From Apostichopus japonicus (lineage: Eukaryota; Echinodermata; Holothuroidea; Aspidochirotida; Stichopodidae), in the NCBI RefSeq assembly GCF_037975245.1, contig NC_092574.1:25253213-25317212 (forward strand): a DNA stretch of 64,000 bases. Reading direction: 5' to 3'. A program made the position numbers and the translations under genes. Position 1 is the first letter of the stretch. Each line of letters starts with the position of its first letter. The notes below the pieces were generated by a model that searched no databases, was not told where the DNA came from, and saw nothing but the letters and a program-made list of their open reading frames with translations. This document shows positions 1 through 10,993 of this stretch, piece by piece.

Positions 1-262
1 TTATTTCTATTCTCGTATGACATCAGAGAATTAAGTAATATCCTTTTGCCTTAGGACCTCTTAACATTACAAACGTCTCTACGTCCGGCCTTGTGACGAA
101 ACCTACGGTATGACCATTCGTGATATGACTTATCCCAGTGACATATTAAATTATATACACAGAATTTTGAGAACCGGTACATGTTGATTATTTACTTTGT
201 TGGAAACAAGTAGCGGTGACGCGTTTGAACCCTGTGTTGGTTACGAAACTATTAATTCTTAC

Positions 263-355
263 CTTGGCTCCACTCTCCAGTAGTCGTAAAGTCAGAGCTT
301 TGCCCAATCCAGCAGCACCTCCGGTAACCAAAGCAAGTTTACCTTCAATCTTCAT
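263..355 (-). CDS. Exon 1 of a second 15-PGDH-like short-chain dehydrogenase (partial gene)
   Basis: The exon opens with ATG at 355 and encodes 31 residues beginning MKIEGKLALVTGGAAGLGKA, which carries the TGxxxGxG dinucleotide-binding motif of classical short-chain dehydrogenases. It ends at 263 in front of a gtaaga donor (257-262), phase 0. Its length (93 nt), phase and first residues match exon 1 of the complete paralogue at 8011-8103, so the two are head-to-tail tandem copies. The remaining exons must lie to the left of the window. By family, a cytosolic NAD-dependent oxidoreductase of the 15-hydroxyprostaglandin dehydrogenase type is expected; the substrate cannot be read from this piece. 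Confidence 0.85.
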
Positions 356-2607
356 ATTTCTTCCAATAAAGTTTTACTGCACTGTAATGTTAGTCGTTTT
401 TCGAAAGTAGAATTCTATATTTGTGTTTTGTTTTGAAGGCAACAAGAAGACCACGTCGTGAATTCAAGTAAACTTTAAACAACTTTGTAATAGGAACCTA
501 GAATGCAGCTCTGTTTTTATGATCAAAACAATTTATGTTTCGTATATTGGAAGTGAAGGGCAAAGGTCTAAGGTACATCAATACGTGAGGTTAGAATACT
601 TGTATTGCTAAATAGATAACTGCTATCTTTAAAGGAGTGATAAAATATATCAGCTTGTGATCATAAAGCTTCTGCTGAATGATAAGAGGTAATGAACTTA
701 CAAAACTTCCACTCAAATTATATCCTATTCATGGGCGATTATATTACCAGTTATATTACATCTGTCGCTACTCTTTATAGATCGGTGACTGATATGTAAT
801 ATAAAATCAAATTGATATGTCTTTCCTATAGGCAAGTTTGAGATATGCGAGCTGAACCTCGGTTTCATTTCGAAGTAACCTATGTACTTAAAGCGCATGA
901 TCATTTAGCAGTGGCGGAAATGGACAAGCATGCAATAGCCTTCCTTAGGGATAAAGCCGCGCATCCGAATGGCAGCTCTGCTTAACAGGCCCACGGCTCT
1001 TTAGCACAAATCCTTTCACACAACTTGTGTGATCTACTCTACCATCTGTATCCTCATATATCATCATGTATCACCATGTATCACCATGTATCATCATGTA
1101 TCATCATGTATCACCATGTATTATCATGTATCACTCTATCATCTGTTCAAGCCTTATGTTGTGAAAACAAAGACGACAGGAGACTAATTATGAAATTATT
1201 ACTGTAATGGTCGCGTACATATACTTATGTTACTTAAGTCTTCATGTCTATACCATGGGGAAACAACATCTACCTCCACACGAAGTGGGAAATACGTAGC
1301 CTAATACTATTGTGTGGAGATAACTGTCCTTATATTACGTATCTACCAATCTTCCTCTGTAAATATTGATTAACTGTTAATTCAGAAAAGACTCTACATG
1401 TATACCTTTTCGTGCTGTAAAGAGCTGTATTGTTTTGAAAATCGCTACAAGAGAACAAGAAATATATGAAAAAGTTCTTTCTCCCATGGGACCCCCATGT
1501 ATCCAAACCATTGTTCCGCCCATACCGTACGGTCCTCTAAACCTCCAGTCAGTAACAGGGTACCCCCATTGCCCCAAGGACCATCCTATATCACTGTAAC
1601 AATCGCATGGTCAGAGTCAGTGAACTTGAAAGTGCAGACATATATATCCAGTTTGGTGCTCTTAATGGAATTGTTTCTCGCCAGGAAAGGGCAATGTCAA
1701 TTATTCGTTATCTTTCGGTAACTCAAAGTGTCATTAAGATAAGAATATGTTTACCCTAATAAGTTGATATTTTTAACAGAAAAATGTTCACCAACAAAAT
1801 AATATCTTGTCAAATTTGCCATTGTCCGTGAATGTCCGACGAGGTCAGTTAATTGGTCAGTTAAGTGTCCAGCACTGTAGTTTAAGTTTTGCCCAATGAC
1901 GTCATACATAAATTAGTTGCTTCATCGTAAGTCGTGTCAAAACGTTCAAAATTATTTATCAGAACAACTTTGTGTTAAGACCTAATTATAGACCTAAGTT
2001 ATGGTCTAAATATGCTTCAGAATGCGCTCAGAAATCGACGACTTTGTGGGCGGCTGATGACGTCAGGCTAAATATCAGTATGACAATGATTGTCATTTCA
2101 TATTTTTTCCATGAAATGTTCACAGATTTGTAATGTTCAGTTATCATTAAGTTTACGTAAAGAAAAGCAAGTAAAAAAAAAATCAGAATTAAATAAAGGG
2201 AAAATAAACAAATCATTTACATAAAATTGTTTACGAGATTAAACAACTTTGACCAATTATTTGTGTGCCGTAACTATAACAGTCAAATAACACAAGTGCA
2301 AATAACAGTCGTAGTTCATTGGCGTTACCACTAAATTGTCACACAAAAACAATGAGGATACAATCATAAACGTATGACCTTCCAAGACATGATATCACTG
2401 AGACAATAAACATTCTCCGTGATGAAAGCAGTGAAATGATGGAATATTTAAAGTAGCATGATTTCAATTTCTAGCGTATTTGAAGATTAATAATTATGAA
2501 TAACTACGGAAATCCAATATTAAGTTCCTATAGATACTGTAATACATCCCCTCTGGTTGACAAACATCTTATTTAGCAGGAATCAGTAGCAGATAGAGCT
2601 CCCCTGT
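356..2607. other. Intergenic region between the two dehydrogenase paralogues
   Basis: No exon was recognised here. It should contain the promoter of the gene starting at 355 and the 3' UTR of the gene ending at 2608. Two palindromic TGACGTCA (CRE-type) octamers occur at 1897-1904 and 2058-2065, and a 10-bp minisatellite at 1060-1134. Confidence 0.6.
1060..1134. repeat. 10-bp minisatellite, about 7 copies
   Basis: Tandem copies of ATCAYCATGT (about seven) run without spacers. The short open frame across it is a by-product of the repeat. Confidence 0.9.
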
Positions 2608-2713
2608 CTATGTCACAACTTTAATGCCTTCACTACCGAAAGCAGTAATGATGTCTCCGTGTAAGCTCTCGTCCTCTATCGCCAAAATGAAGGCATCCAC
2701 AACAACAGAAACA
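2608..2713 (-). CDS. SDR gene exon 7 (terminal)
   Basis: Acceptor ttctag, 35 residues beginning VSVVVDAFILAIEDE and ending GSEGIKVVT, then TAG at 2608-2610. Confidence 0.88.
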
Positions 2714-5700
2714 CTAGAAAGAAAAAATAACCAAATCGTTTAAAGAACAGTACCTCGCAAGTCGTTTAAACTGGGCTTATGTCATTATTTGTGATGAAAC
2801 TTAATAGTTAAGTCAAATATATTGCATTGTGATGGCTATATTAGCATGGAAATGCGCAATCACCTTTAACCACCATAATATCCTGTTACAGAATAATTAT
2901 TTAATAGACGTAATTCATGTAATCCCATGTAAACGTTCGTAATATAGAAGACGTACTTTGTTACATGCTCCTTGATATCGTCTAATTCTTTCGTCATAAC
3001 GTTATCATCCACGACGTCTTGTTTCTTGAATATGTTGGTTAAGACTAGCCCAGGGCAAATCGCAACCACTCGTAAGTCTTTACTGAAGTTGTCTGCACTT
3101 GCCTATTCATAGTGAAAATATGGCAAGGTTATGATCAACAAATGAATACTGAATACAGATATATAATATACAAAATGCATAATTCGGTTTTCATTAACTT
3201 AAATGTAGGTCGAAGTCACGACACGCAAGCAGAACCAGTAACTGTAAAGTGTTACCGGTATGTGTGCTAGACGGTTTTGCTAGAATTGTCTAGAATATAT
3301 GCTAGTATACACATGAATAGCAACCAAAAGGGAAAATCTAAACTAAAAATTCTAAAACCATAGGGGATAATTTCAGTCGATGATTCGCTCTTAAAAGTTG
3401 TACAAACTGGGACTGAATTAACTAACCATTAAGGAACTAAACATAGAGTACCGGAGTAACGTTCAAAATGTTCTAAGCGTTTTTCAAAGTTATTTTCCTG
3501 CTGCTTTTTAAACTGCCAAGTTTATTCCCACGGTTAAGGAGGATTCAATAAAGGAAAGTAAAGGTTCTATCCGACGAAAATGTCGATGAACTTTATGGCT
3601 ACACATACAGGTCATAACAATGACATCTATAAGTTCTTGTACAGTGTTATTACTCACACTGGCTATAGTTTAGCTTTTAGTTTCAAACACAGACAATTAT
3701 CATCACCTTATCGGAAACAATCTTAATTCAATAGGAAACCAAATATTTTGTGAGCTGACAAACACAATGAATTAGAAATAAGATAAAAAGAAAATTAAAA
3801 ATAATTGGTTCCTGACGTTATCCGGAGTACCTTTGATATGAACAATTGAAAGAACATTGGTTACTTAGGCAACCTTATTAGAGGTTTAGAAACAATAGAT
3901 CAACATTATGTATAACGCGGAACCGAATTATTTTCTAATTTCAAGAACACGTGTTTGTATATCACACACTTTTTTCTCATTGCATAATTGAGCACACATC
4001 TTCTCATCTTCTCCCATCACCATTCTGTTATAGAAAACATTTAATTAAACGTTCCTAAATTTAAAAATTGTCGCTCTGGAAATAAAGAACCATAGAAGCG
4101 TGGAAAATATAAAATAAAATGATATCGGTCATATTTTCGTCATAACTGCTGACAAACGTCATAATGAAACGTACAAAAACAATCCGTCAATACAAATACG
4201 ATTTGATTTCTACTATATACAACAACTATTATTTTATTTTTTATTATAACCGAAAGAACTACCTTCTACGCACGACGGTGCAACGTTTGACGACGTTTAC
4301 ATGACTTCTTAGTAATATATAGACGAATAGGTATCCTATCATCATCTTTGTCTTCTAAATCACACAAGACCCAACCGATCTTGGCCTTAAGAGAGGAACA
4401 ATTGACAAAACATAACCTACCGGCAAAGATTTGGTAAAGGCCACTACGCCATGTTTAGCTGCAAAGTAGCTACTGTTCAGGATGTTTGTATCCTGAACCA
4501 CCATGCCTGTATACAGAAAAGGAGAAGAAGTAGGAATGGATTATATAGCTTTACATAGAAAATACATTAAATTGGATCACTCATCTTTTGCATCTATGTA
4601 ATTAACGGGAATCTCTAGTATTTTAGATATGATGGAAGCAGTTGTTATCGGGTATATTACATACCAGTAGGTTGATAGGTAACAATATATAGTATACTCC
4701 ATCACAACAAATAAACCATAGTCTACAGTCTCATGTTATCTCCATGTCAACGTCCACACCAATATAAAGGTATTAGACCGTAAGCCTCGTCACCAAACGT
4801 CACCAAAACGTAAAAACTCGAGTCTACCAAACGTGACCAGCTCTCTGGGTATAGGCCACATGACCGTGGTGTATACGCCACTTGGGGAAATGATAGACCT
4901 TTATTGGAATGTGTCATCTTCTTTTTGATTGTAATAAGGCAAAAAGTGGCTAGTCAATACCTATGCCATCCTATCCATGGTTCCTAGTCCTTTGCACTAA
5001 GCTGCTTTAAGATTTGATCATACTTGTCTTAGTTGTATAAATTTACTCGATTGACTTCTCTCTCGAATGAAACTTACCGGCGATTGATGATGTGTTTACA
5101 ATAATGCCTTTCTCTGGTCTTGGTTCTTTCGTCATTAATTCTTCAGCTATTAAACATCCATTAATGACTGCCAACTACAAAATTAAAAGTGTTATCTATG
5201 TCAATATGTACATTAAAGAAGACAAAGGTTAGGGTACATAGGTTGTTTGTTTGTTTTGTTTTTATCTCATAGAGAGCAGTTAATGAATATCGGTCAGGAA
5301 ATGAGAGGGTGGAGGGCAAGTGAAATAGTGGTACGTACAGCACATATTAAGCTTTCAAATTTGATTAAGTTTAATGATAAATTATCTAATGCATTGTCAA
5401 CAATCGGACTTATTACAGGTTTGCATTAGTTTACCTGACAATATAGAAACAAGCAACATCAAAAACTTCCTCCTCAAATATGAATAGAGTATTTTTGCAA
5501 AATCATATTAGGATATCTTGATACTATCTTTATGATAACGTATGGCCGTTTACTGGTTACTTTGGAAGGTGACGCAGGTGCCAATAGCCCGGGGTTATAT
5601 GAAGGAAAAAGGATGGCGGAGCCGAGGTCTGTCCAGGTAATCGGGGGTTGCCAGTCTACAGTATGGCCCTGGAGATATCATCAACTCATTTGCTCTTAAT

Positions 5701-8103
5701 ACGCATTACTTGTAATACTCATCCCCACCCCCGCAACTCGAATAGCCATCTGGCCAAGGAAAACTTCATCATTACCATAGAGGCCGTTTGTGAAAGTAAA
5801 CTTGATAGGTCGTCATAAATTGGCGTTATCGAAAAACATGGCTAATAATGCAATATTATTTGATTAAAATGTTGATGGAATCGAAATCCCAATATTGAGC
5901 AATGTGCATGGTATGTTAGAATTGTGGCCATGCCTTATTAAGGCGGTACGGGCCCGCATCCACAATAAGAGCATGCCAAGTGTTCCTCCGTGTGCCAGAT
6001 AGAAATCTCAAGGGCCGGATGCAGCCCGCGGGTCCTCTTTAAGAGCACCTGCTGATAGTGTAAGCCACTTCCAAACGTTATATGATGCTGCGGTTACACG
6101 GTATACCTACCAAACAAATCTCAATTGTCTTTCGGTTGTCTTTTGCGATTAATCCAGCGTTGTTCACTACAATATCAAGCTGCCCGTGTACATCGAATGC
6201 TTCTTGAAATGACTCTGAAAGAGATGGCAGGTTTTATATAATTACACATCGAATGCTTCTTGAAATGACTCTGAAAGAGATGGCAGGTTTTATATAATTA
6301 CACATCGAATGCTTCTTGAAATGACTCTGAAAGAGATGGCAGGTTTCATATAATTACACATCGAATGCTTCTTGAAATGACTCTGAAAAGTGAAGGAAAG
6401 TTTTATATGATTTACATGACGTATAACGTAGACTGTACACAGTTCTTCTACGATCAAACTGTTTAAACACATTGAAATTCGCTATAAGTTGTTAATAAAG
6501 CATTGGCAGACTTCTGGAACCATTCTCACGTTTTGATTTCGAAGAAAGTCACGTATAGTTGATATTAAGATCTTGTACGGCATAGAACCTACTTTTCTTC
6601 CGTGTGTGTACCATTTCCTAAAGGGACCATGATGACAATATCTAAGCATATATCTCTCTACGATTAAGTATTGTTATTTTAACAAAACTGGTAAAAGTGA
6701 AACAAAAAGACGGTGATCGCATCCGCGATCCGAGGGGTTAAAGCTTAACCTTTCCTACCACATGTGCCTAGAATCTTGAGGTTGAACACTACTGACTGAT
6801 GCAATCAGAATAAATAATATGAACATTTCGCTAAAATACTGAAATAGCTCAAACTGTCCAGTCGTTCATAGTATCGTTGGCCTACTGTCAACTAGGAATT
6901 AGAGACAGCGGCCCCCTGCCCCCCCCCCCCCCACCGCATGTTACGGCCCAGTACTTGGCAGCTAACTTAATTACAAAAATGTTTTTTGAACATATATAGA
7001 TAACTACTAAGCTAAATTTGAGGTATAATGAGTAGCATGATAACAGCAACAACAAGACTAGCAGCAATTAGCACCATGTATGTATATACTGTCTCATTAT
7101 CTGGTGGCTTAGCAGATAGCCTCAGCGGTGATTGGGCGCTGTTCCCTCGTTTAATTAACGTTAGAAATGAAATCCGTAATTGTTTTCAACCCAGTTACTT
7201 AATAATTATACTAATCTTATGTAGCACAATATTTGAGCTCCCTTTATGAGATACAAGAGTTATTATGAGCCCGATAGGCGAAGCGCCTACACGAGCCATT
7301 CACTAAACCGGGGGGGGGGGGGCATTTAAAATGGTGACCCACACCCTTCAGAAAGTGGGGAGGGGGCGTGTCCCCCTCTCCCCACATGATCCTGGCCCCT
7401 GCTATCGACTGACAGTATTACAGTATTACAGCTTCCCATTAATTGACGTGAGAAAACAAATTATTAAGTATTTGGTAGACTCACCGCGTAGTTTAGCTCC
7501 GTTTGACACGTCACAATGAATAAATCGAACTTTGTCACTGCCAAACTTTTCAGAAAATTCTGTCGCCGTTTGTTTTCCCAAGTCCGCGTTTATGTCAAGG
7601 ATGGCGACAAGCTATACAAGCATACAAAAAGAAAAAAGAAGAAGAATACATCCTGCCACTAAAAGTAAACATTCGTTAGGCTTTTAAAAAAATCTTCGAT
7701 TCCTAAATTGTTAACTGAAATGAACATATCTAACCCGTCGTCGCAGGATACGGAATGTTTGTATCATTACAGTATAAAATTGGGTATGTAGTTGGCAGGT
7801 GTGTTGAATACCCGACACAGGAAAAGAGAAATTAGCGTAACCTGGTTCGATTTTTCATTGATAATATTTGTCTCCTATTCCTCTTTTTCATCGACCTCGA
7901 ATCAACGTATTGACTTGCTTCAACCCAACCCACCCCCCTTCTCTCTTTCACATGTTTTAATAATGATATTCGTCTATGAAATGAAAAAAAAACTAAAATA
8001 TCAACAGTACCTTTGTTCCATGCTCGAGAAGACGCTGACAGAGGGCCTTGCCAATTCCCTCTGCTCCACCAGTCACCAATGCTACTTTGTTTAATATCTT
8101 CAT
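2608..8103 (-). CDS. 15-hydroxyprostaglandin dehydrogenase-like short-chain dehydrogenase, complete, 7 exons
   Basis: Seven exons on the minus strand (8011-8103, 7485-7611, 6111-6214, 5078-5174, 4421-4506, 2957-3102, 2608-2713) join in phase to 759 nt, 252 residues plus TAG; the human 15-PGDH is 266 residues. In order: TGGAEGIGKA glycine-rich NAD motif (residues 11-20); ILDIN with the acidic residue after beta-2 that favours NAD over NADP; NNAG near residue 90; the serine stretch NTSSIAG; the catalytic YFAAK (YxxxK) followed by HGVVAFTKS; and the CPGLV loop. The C-terminus VVVDAFILAIEDES matches the 15-PGDH type. The family oxidises hydroxyl groups of prostaglandins or related lipids, or steroids, in the cytosol; the actual substrate is unknown. 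All introns are GT-AG. A paralogue starts at 355 downstream in the same orientation. Exon 3 has a tandemly duplicated acceptor. Confidence 0.9.
2957..3102 (-). CDS. SDR gene exon 6
   Basis: Of several AG dinucleotides, the acceptor gaatag at 3103-3108 is the one that keeps phase 0 with exon 5. Donor gtacgt. It encodes ASADNFSKDLRVVAICPGLV and a polar helix ending EHVTK, the substrate-loop region. Confidence 0.85.
4421..4506 (-). CDS. SDR gene exon 5 (YxxxK exon)
   Basis: Acceptor atacag, donor gtaggt. It encodes MVVQDTNILNSSYFAAKHGV and VAFTKSLP, holding the active-site Tyr and Lys. Confidence 0.9.
5078..5174 (-). CDS. SDR gene exon 4
   Basis: Acceptor tgtag, donor gtaagt, ends in phase 1. 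It encodes LAVINGCLIAEELM, a basic stretch, then GIIVNTSSIA with the catalytic serine strand. Confidence 0.9.
6111..6214 (-). CDS. SDR gene exon 3 (NNAG exon)
   Basis: Acceptor tttcag at 6215-6220, donor gtaggt, phase 2 in and 0 out. It encodes SFQEAFDVHGQLDIVVNNAG and following residues. The first 25 nt of the exon plus the acceptor are part of a 56-bp tandem repeat that extends upstream in the intron. Confidence 0.9.
6190..6413. repeat. 56-bp tandem repeat spanning the exon 3 acceptor, 4 copies
   Basis: Copies begin at 6190, 6246, 6302 and 6358, exactly 56 bp apart; the last has diverged at its far end. Each copy, read on the minus strand, holds the tttcag acceptor plus the first 25 nt of dehydrogenase exon 3. 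Confidence 0.95.
7485..7611 (-). CDS. SDR gene exon 2
   Basis: Acceptor ..tatag, donor gtgagt, ends in phase 1. It encodes LVAILDIN and continues to HCDVSNGAKLR, the beta-2 to beta-3 part of the Rossmann fold, including the conserved Asp-Val after beta-3. Confidence 0.9.
8011..8103 (-). CDS. SDR gene exon 1
   Basis: ATG at 8103, 31 residues starting MKILNKVALVTGGAEGIGKA, donor gtactg, phase 0. This ATG was chosen because it places the TGxxxGxG motif at the family's usual distance and matches the start of the paralogue at 355. Confidence 0.9.
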
Positions 8104-8421
8104 CTTCGACAGTATAAGTTAGCAACCAAACACACTATATAACTCTTTGTACGACACTTTCTCTAGGCTTACTAACTTCCTAGTTAAATCCAGGCGCATC
8201 CGATACCTATTACAAAGTTGAGGTTCCAACAGTCTATGGACAATCCCTTTGCGACATGTGTGTGTAACCTATACGCAATAGAAATAACCTGTTGAAGAAT
8301 TTTAAATGCGAACGTGTGTTGTGTGAAGTTAAAAGTCACCTTAGTTACGATTGTATAGAGTCGCCTTCTATGCGGTACAGTGAACAACAACAGATAAAGC
8401 TCAAGTTCAGAGGGGTTACAT

Positions 8422-9033
8422 CAGGGATTCCCTAACTTAACGATGTCAGAGTTGTCCGCGAACACCAACGTTTCGAGACACGATTGAGTTATACTATACT
8501 GTAATACGCATAACAGTGCCTCGTAAAAGGTCAAGTTCATAGTGTCATATTGAACTGATATATCATGTTAAAACAGGCTAGCGACTGCATGTTGTCACTC
8601 AACAACAATTCCAAGCATGAATTTATGCTAACTTTGCTTTTTGTCGGTCAAAATGGAGGTCATCTGGAATTTCCAAAATAATAATAATTATTACCCTGGT
8701 TAACCTTTTCAGTTACTTTCTCAGCTCTTTATCTTCATGACGTATTGCCATGCGTTCACCAACTTCACCTAAGTCATGCAGCCTGTGTCTGTTTCATAAT
8801 TCAGTTATTTTTCACATGCACGGTGCGGTACTACTATGGCAACATATGCGTATGGAACGCGAAAGAGTTTGTCGATAGGTTTTTGTACATTAATAAATTA
8901 TATGATATATCAGATTTTAGTTCAACAAAAAGTACTCTAGTTTTGACTTTCAGAAACATCTCACGAACCCCCTGGGATGGACTCACGCACCCTCTGGGGG
9001 TTCATGCCCCCCCCCCAAGTTAGGGAACCGCTG
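8422..9033. mobile_element. hAT-like MITE, 612 bp
   Basis: Left end CAGGGATTCCCTAACTT and the reverse complement of the right end, CAGCGGTTCCCTAACTT, agree at 15 of 17 positions and have the CAG(G/C)GNTTCCC form of hAT termini. The flanking octamers ggttacat and ggatagat agree at 6 of 8 positions, consistent with an aged 8-bp target duplication. No transposase frame was seen inside. Confidence 0.7.
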
Positions 9034-9103
9034 GGATAGATTGAGTTATAGTCTACGCAAACCTTGACAGGGTTATAAAATATATGTCATAAACAGGATA
9101 GCA

Positions 9104-10540
9104 AGTACGATGTACAGCAATACGCTGACGACACAGTTCTGGCTCAGAGCGTTCTATTAATTCTATAGTTTATGTACTCAACGATTTTCGTAAGGTCTCG
9201 GGCCTCGTTATAAACTTTGATCAATCCTTACTGTTCCGTGTTGGTGGTTTTACTTCATCTCACCCACCCACATAACAAATTGTTTATTTCAAATTTCACA
9301 TGGTCCTATACAGTATTTTGGTATCTCTTTCACCAACCATAGTGAGGACTTTTGCATTTAAAGCATCTCCCAAAACTCTCTCGTCTAAAAAACATCCTTA
9401 ATATGTGGTCTGGCCGTGACCATACACCAATAGGTAACATTGTTATCATTCAGTCTTTTGCCTTATCACAGTTGGTGTATCATTTTACTGTCCTGCTCAA
9501 CCCTCCTTGTGATTTTATCAAGGAACTGAATAAGATTTTATTCGATTTTATTTGGAGCAAAAAGACGTCATAAAATAAAATATTCTGCCCTTAAGAATGA
9601 TTTCAATGACGGCGGTCTTCGAATGGTCCATATTGATATTTTTATTAAATCTTTAAACTGTTCTTGGGTTCGCCGGTTATGTTCACAAAAAAAATCAATA
9701 GTTGGAAAGTCTTCTTTAATATTGCTTAACGTAAATACGAGGATACATTTCTTTCTAAATGCAATATGCATCCTTATGACTTGACTCATGTTCATAACAG
9801 TTTTATTAAACAAGTGTGTGGATCTTGGTTTTCGTACAGTTTTCATATTCCTGATGATAATTTCTACAATGAAATAGTTTTCAACCATTCACTTTTAAAA
9901 GTCAATAAAAATTATACCTTCTTTGATGGAAAACTTCATGAAGTAGGGTGCCTTTTATGTACACTATTTTCTAGACAATGACAGTTCACCAAAAGATTTT
10001 GTGACTTTTGTCAACCAGTATTGTTTAAAAGACTTGCCTTTATACTTTTATTCTGGTACCATGAATGCGTTACCCTCCACTTGGAACATGTATTGCCGCT
10101 CTATCGAGCCAGTTCGTTGTAATGCAAAACACAATGAAATTAACTATCTATTATACACCTCACACCCAAATTCATCATAAAGCCGTTTATTCTTCACTGG
10201 TTTGTAGTCGTAAAACCACTCCGTCATGTGTGCGTAAATGACAAAATGAGTATAACTGTGAACTTGATTGGAACAAGATCTTTTCTATACCCTTTAAGTC
10301 TACCAAGGAACCTAAGCTTCAATAATTTCAGTACCGCTTTGTTCATAGTATTCTACGCGTAAATAACTTTCTATTACGATTGCTTTAATTGACTCTCCAC
10401 TGTGCACCTTTCCCAAGACATGTGGTGAGACCTTATCCCATTTGTTCTGGGACTGCCCGTTGTTATTAAATTCTGGAGTGATGCCGTGTTTTTATTCTTC
10501 AATAAACTCAATGTATTCTTTGGTGATGTAAATGATATTG
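9104..10540 (+). pseudogene. Decayed LINE ORF2 3' part, L1/Tx1-like
   Basis: Several frames together preserve reverse-transcriptase and C-terminal landmarks: QYADDTVLAQ (9114 onward) is the YADD box. About 9352-9570 reads LKNILNMWSGRDHTPIG and ends in FIKELNKILFDFIWSKK. 9585-9665 reads HKIKYSALKNDFNDGGLRMV and on to KSLNCSWVRRL. About 10430-10510 reads LFWDCPLLLKFWSDAVFLFF, a typical C-terminal zinc-knuckle-like end. Frameshifts and stops (for example near 9570 and 9770) show that it is dead. Assignment to the L1/Tx1 group rests on the C-terminal motif style and is tentative. Confidence 0.75.
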
Positions 10541-10835
10541 CTCCCCCCCCCCCCTTAGGGGAGAAGGACGAATTCCTGTTGAATTAATGATCAACTGGGC
10601 TCGGTGTGGCTATCGCCGAATCTGTCAGCCACCATGTCTTAGCTAGCTATATAAATACTAAGAGACTGACCCATAAGTCTACATATAGAATAATTGTTTG
10701 TACATGTTTGTACATGAAACTCGCAAACCACATGCTTTTCAGTTTCATTTGATAGTGAAATGAAAGTTAATAACTTTTTGACACTGCATTTGTCGAATGT
10801 AACATTCTAGACGCGATGAATCTCCTCTTTGAATA

Positions 10836-10993
10836 TCACAAATGTTTGGTTACAGTGAAGTGATACATAAAATGCGCTTTCTTTCTTGATCTATCTTGAC
10901 CTATGACCGTCCTTTTTGAATTGGACTTATCCTTCCATTCCTTCTCCATCTCTTCTGGAGGCGTTCGTAAGCACCGCTCTCCAAAAAGGGATG
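10836..10993 (-). CDS. OCRL: OCRL exon 23 (terminal)
   Basis: Encodes [20 protein letters not shown], then a very basic stretch and [15 protein letters not shown] before TGA at 10836-10838. It aligns with the last RhoGAP helices. Confidence 0.88.

Noticed and set aside
216-410. Plus-strand 64-codon frame at the left edge
   Set aside because: It is the antisense shadow of dehydrogenase exon 1 (263-355, minus).
5560-6060. Locally GC-rich stretch that could be a SINE or a tRNA-derived repeat
   Set aside because: No A and B boxes, inverted ends or target duplication could be identified.
6915-6935. Poly-C/poly-G runs here and at 7309, 21037, 24682, 29430 and 35560
   Set aside because: Simple homopolymer runs, some inside MITE-like repeats; no function claimed.
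7792-8125. Frames of about 100 codons on both strands around 8 kb
   Set aside because: Out-of-frame shadows overlapping dehydrogenase exon 1 and its intron.
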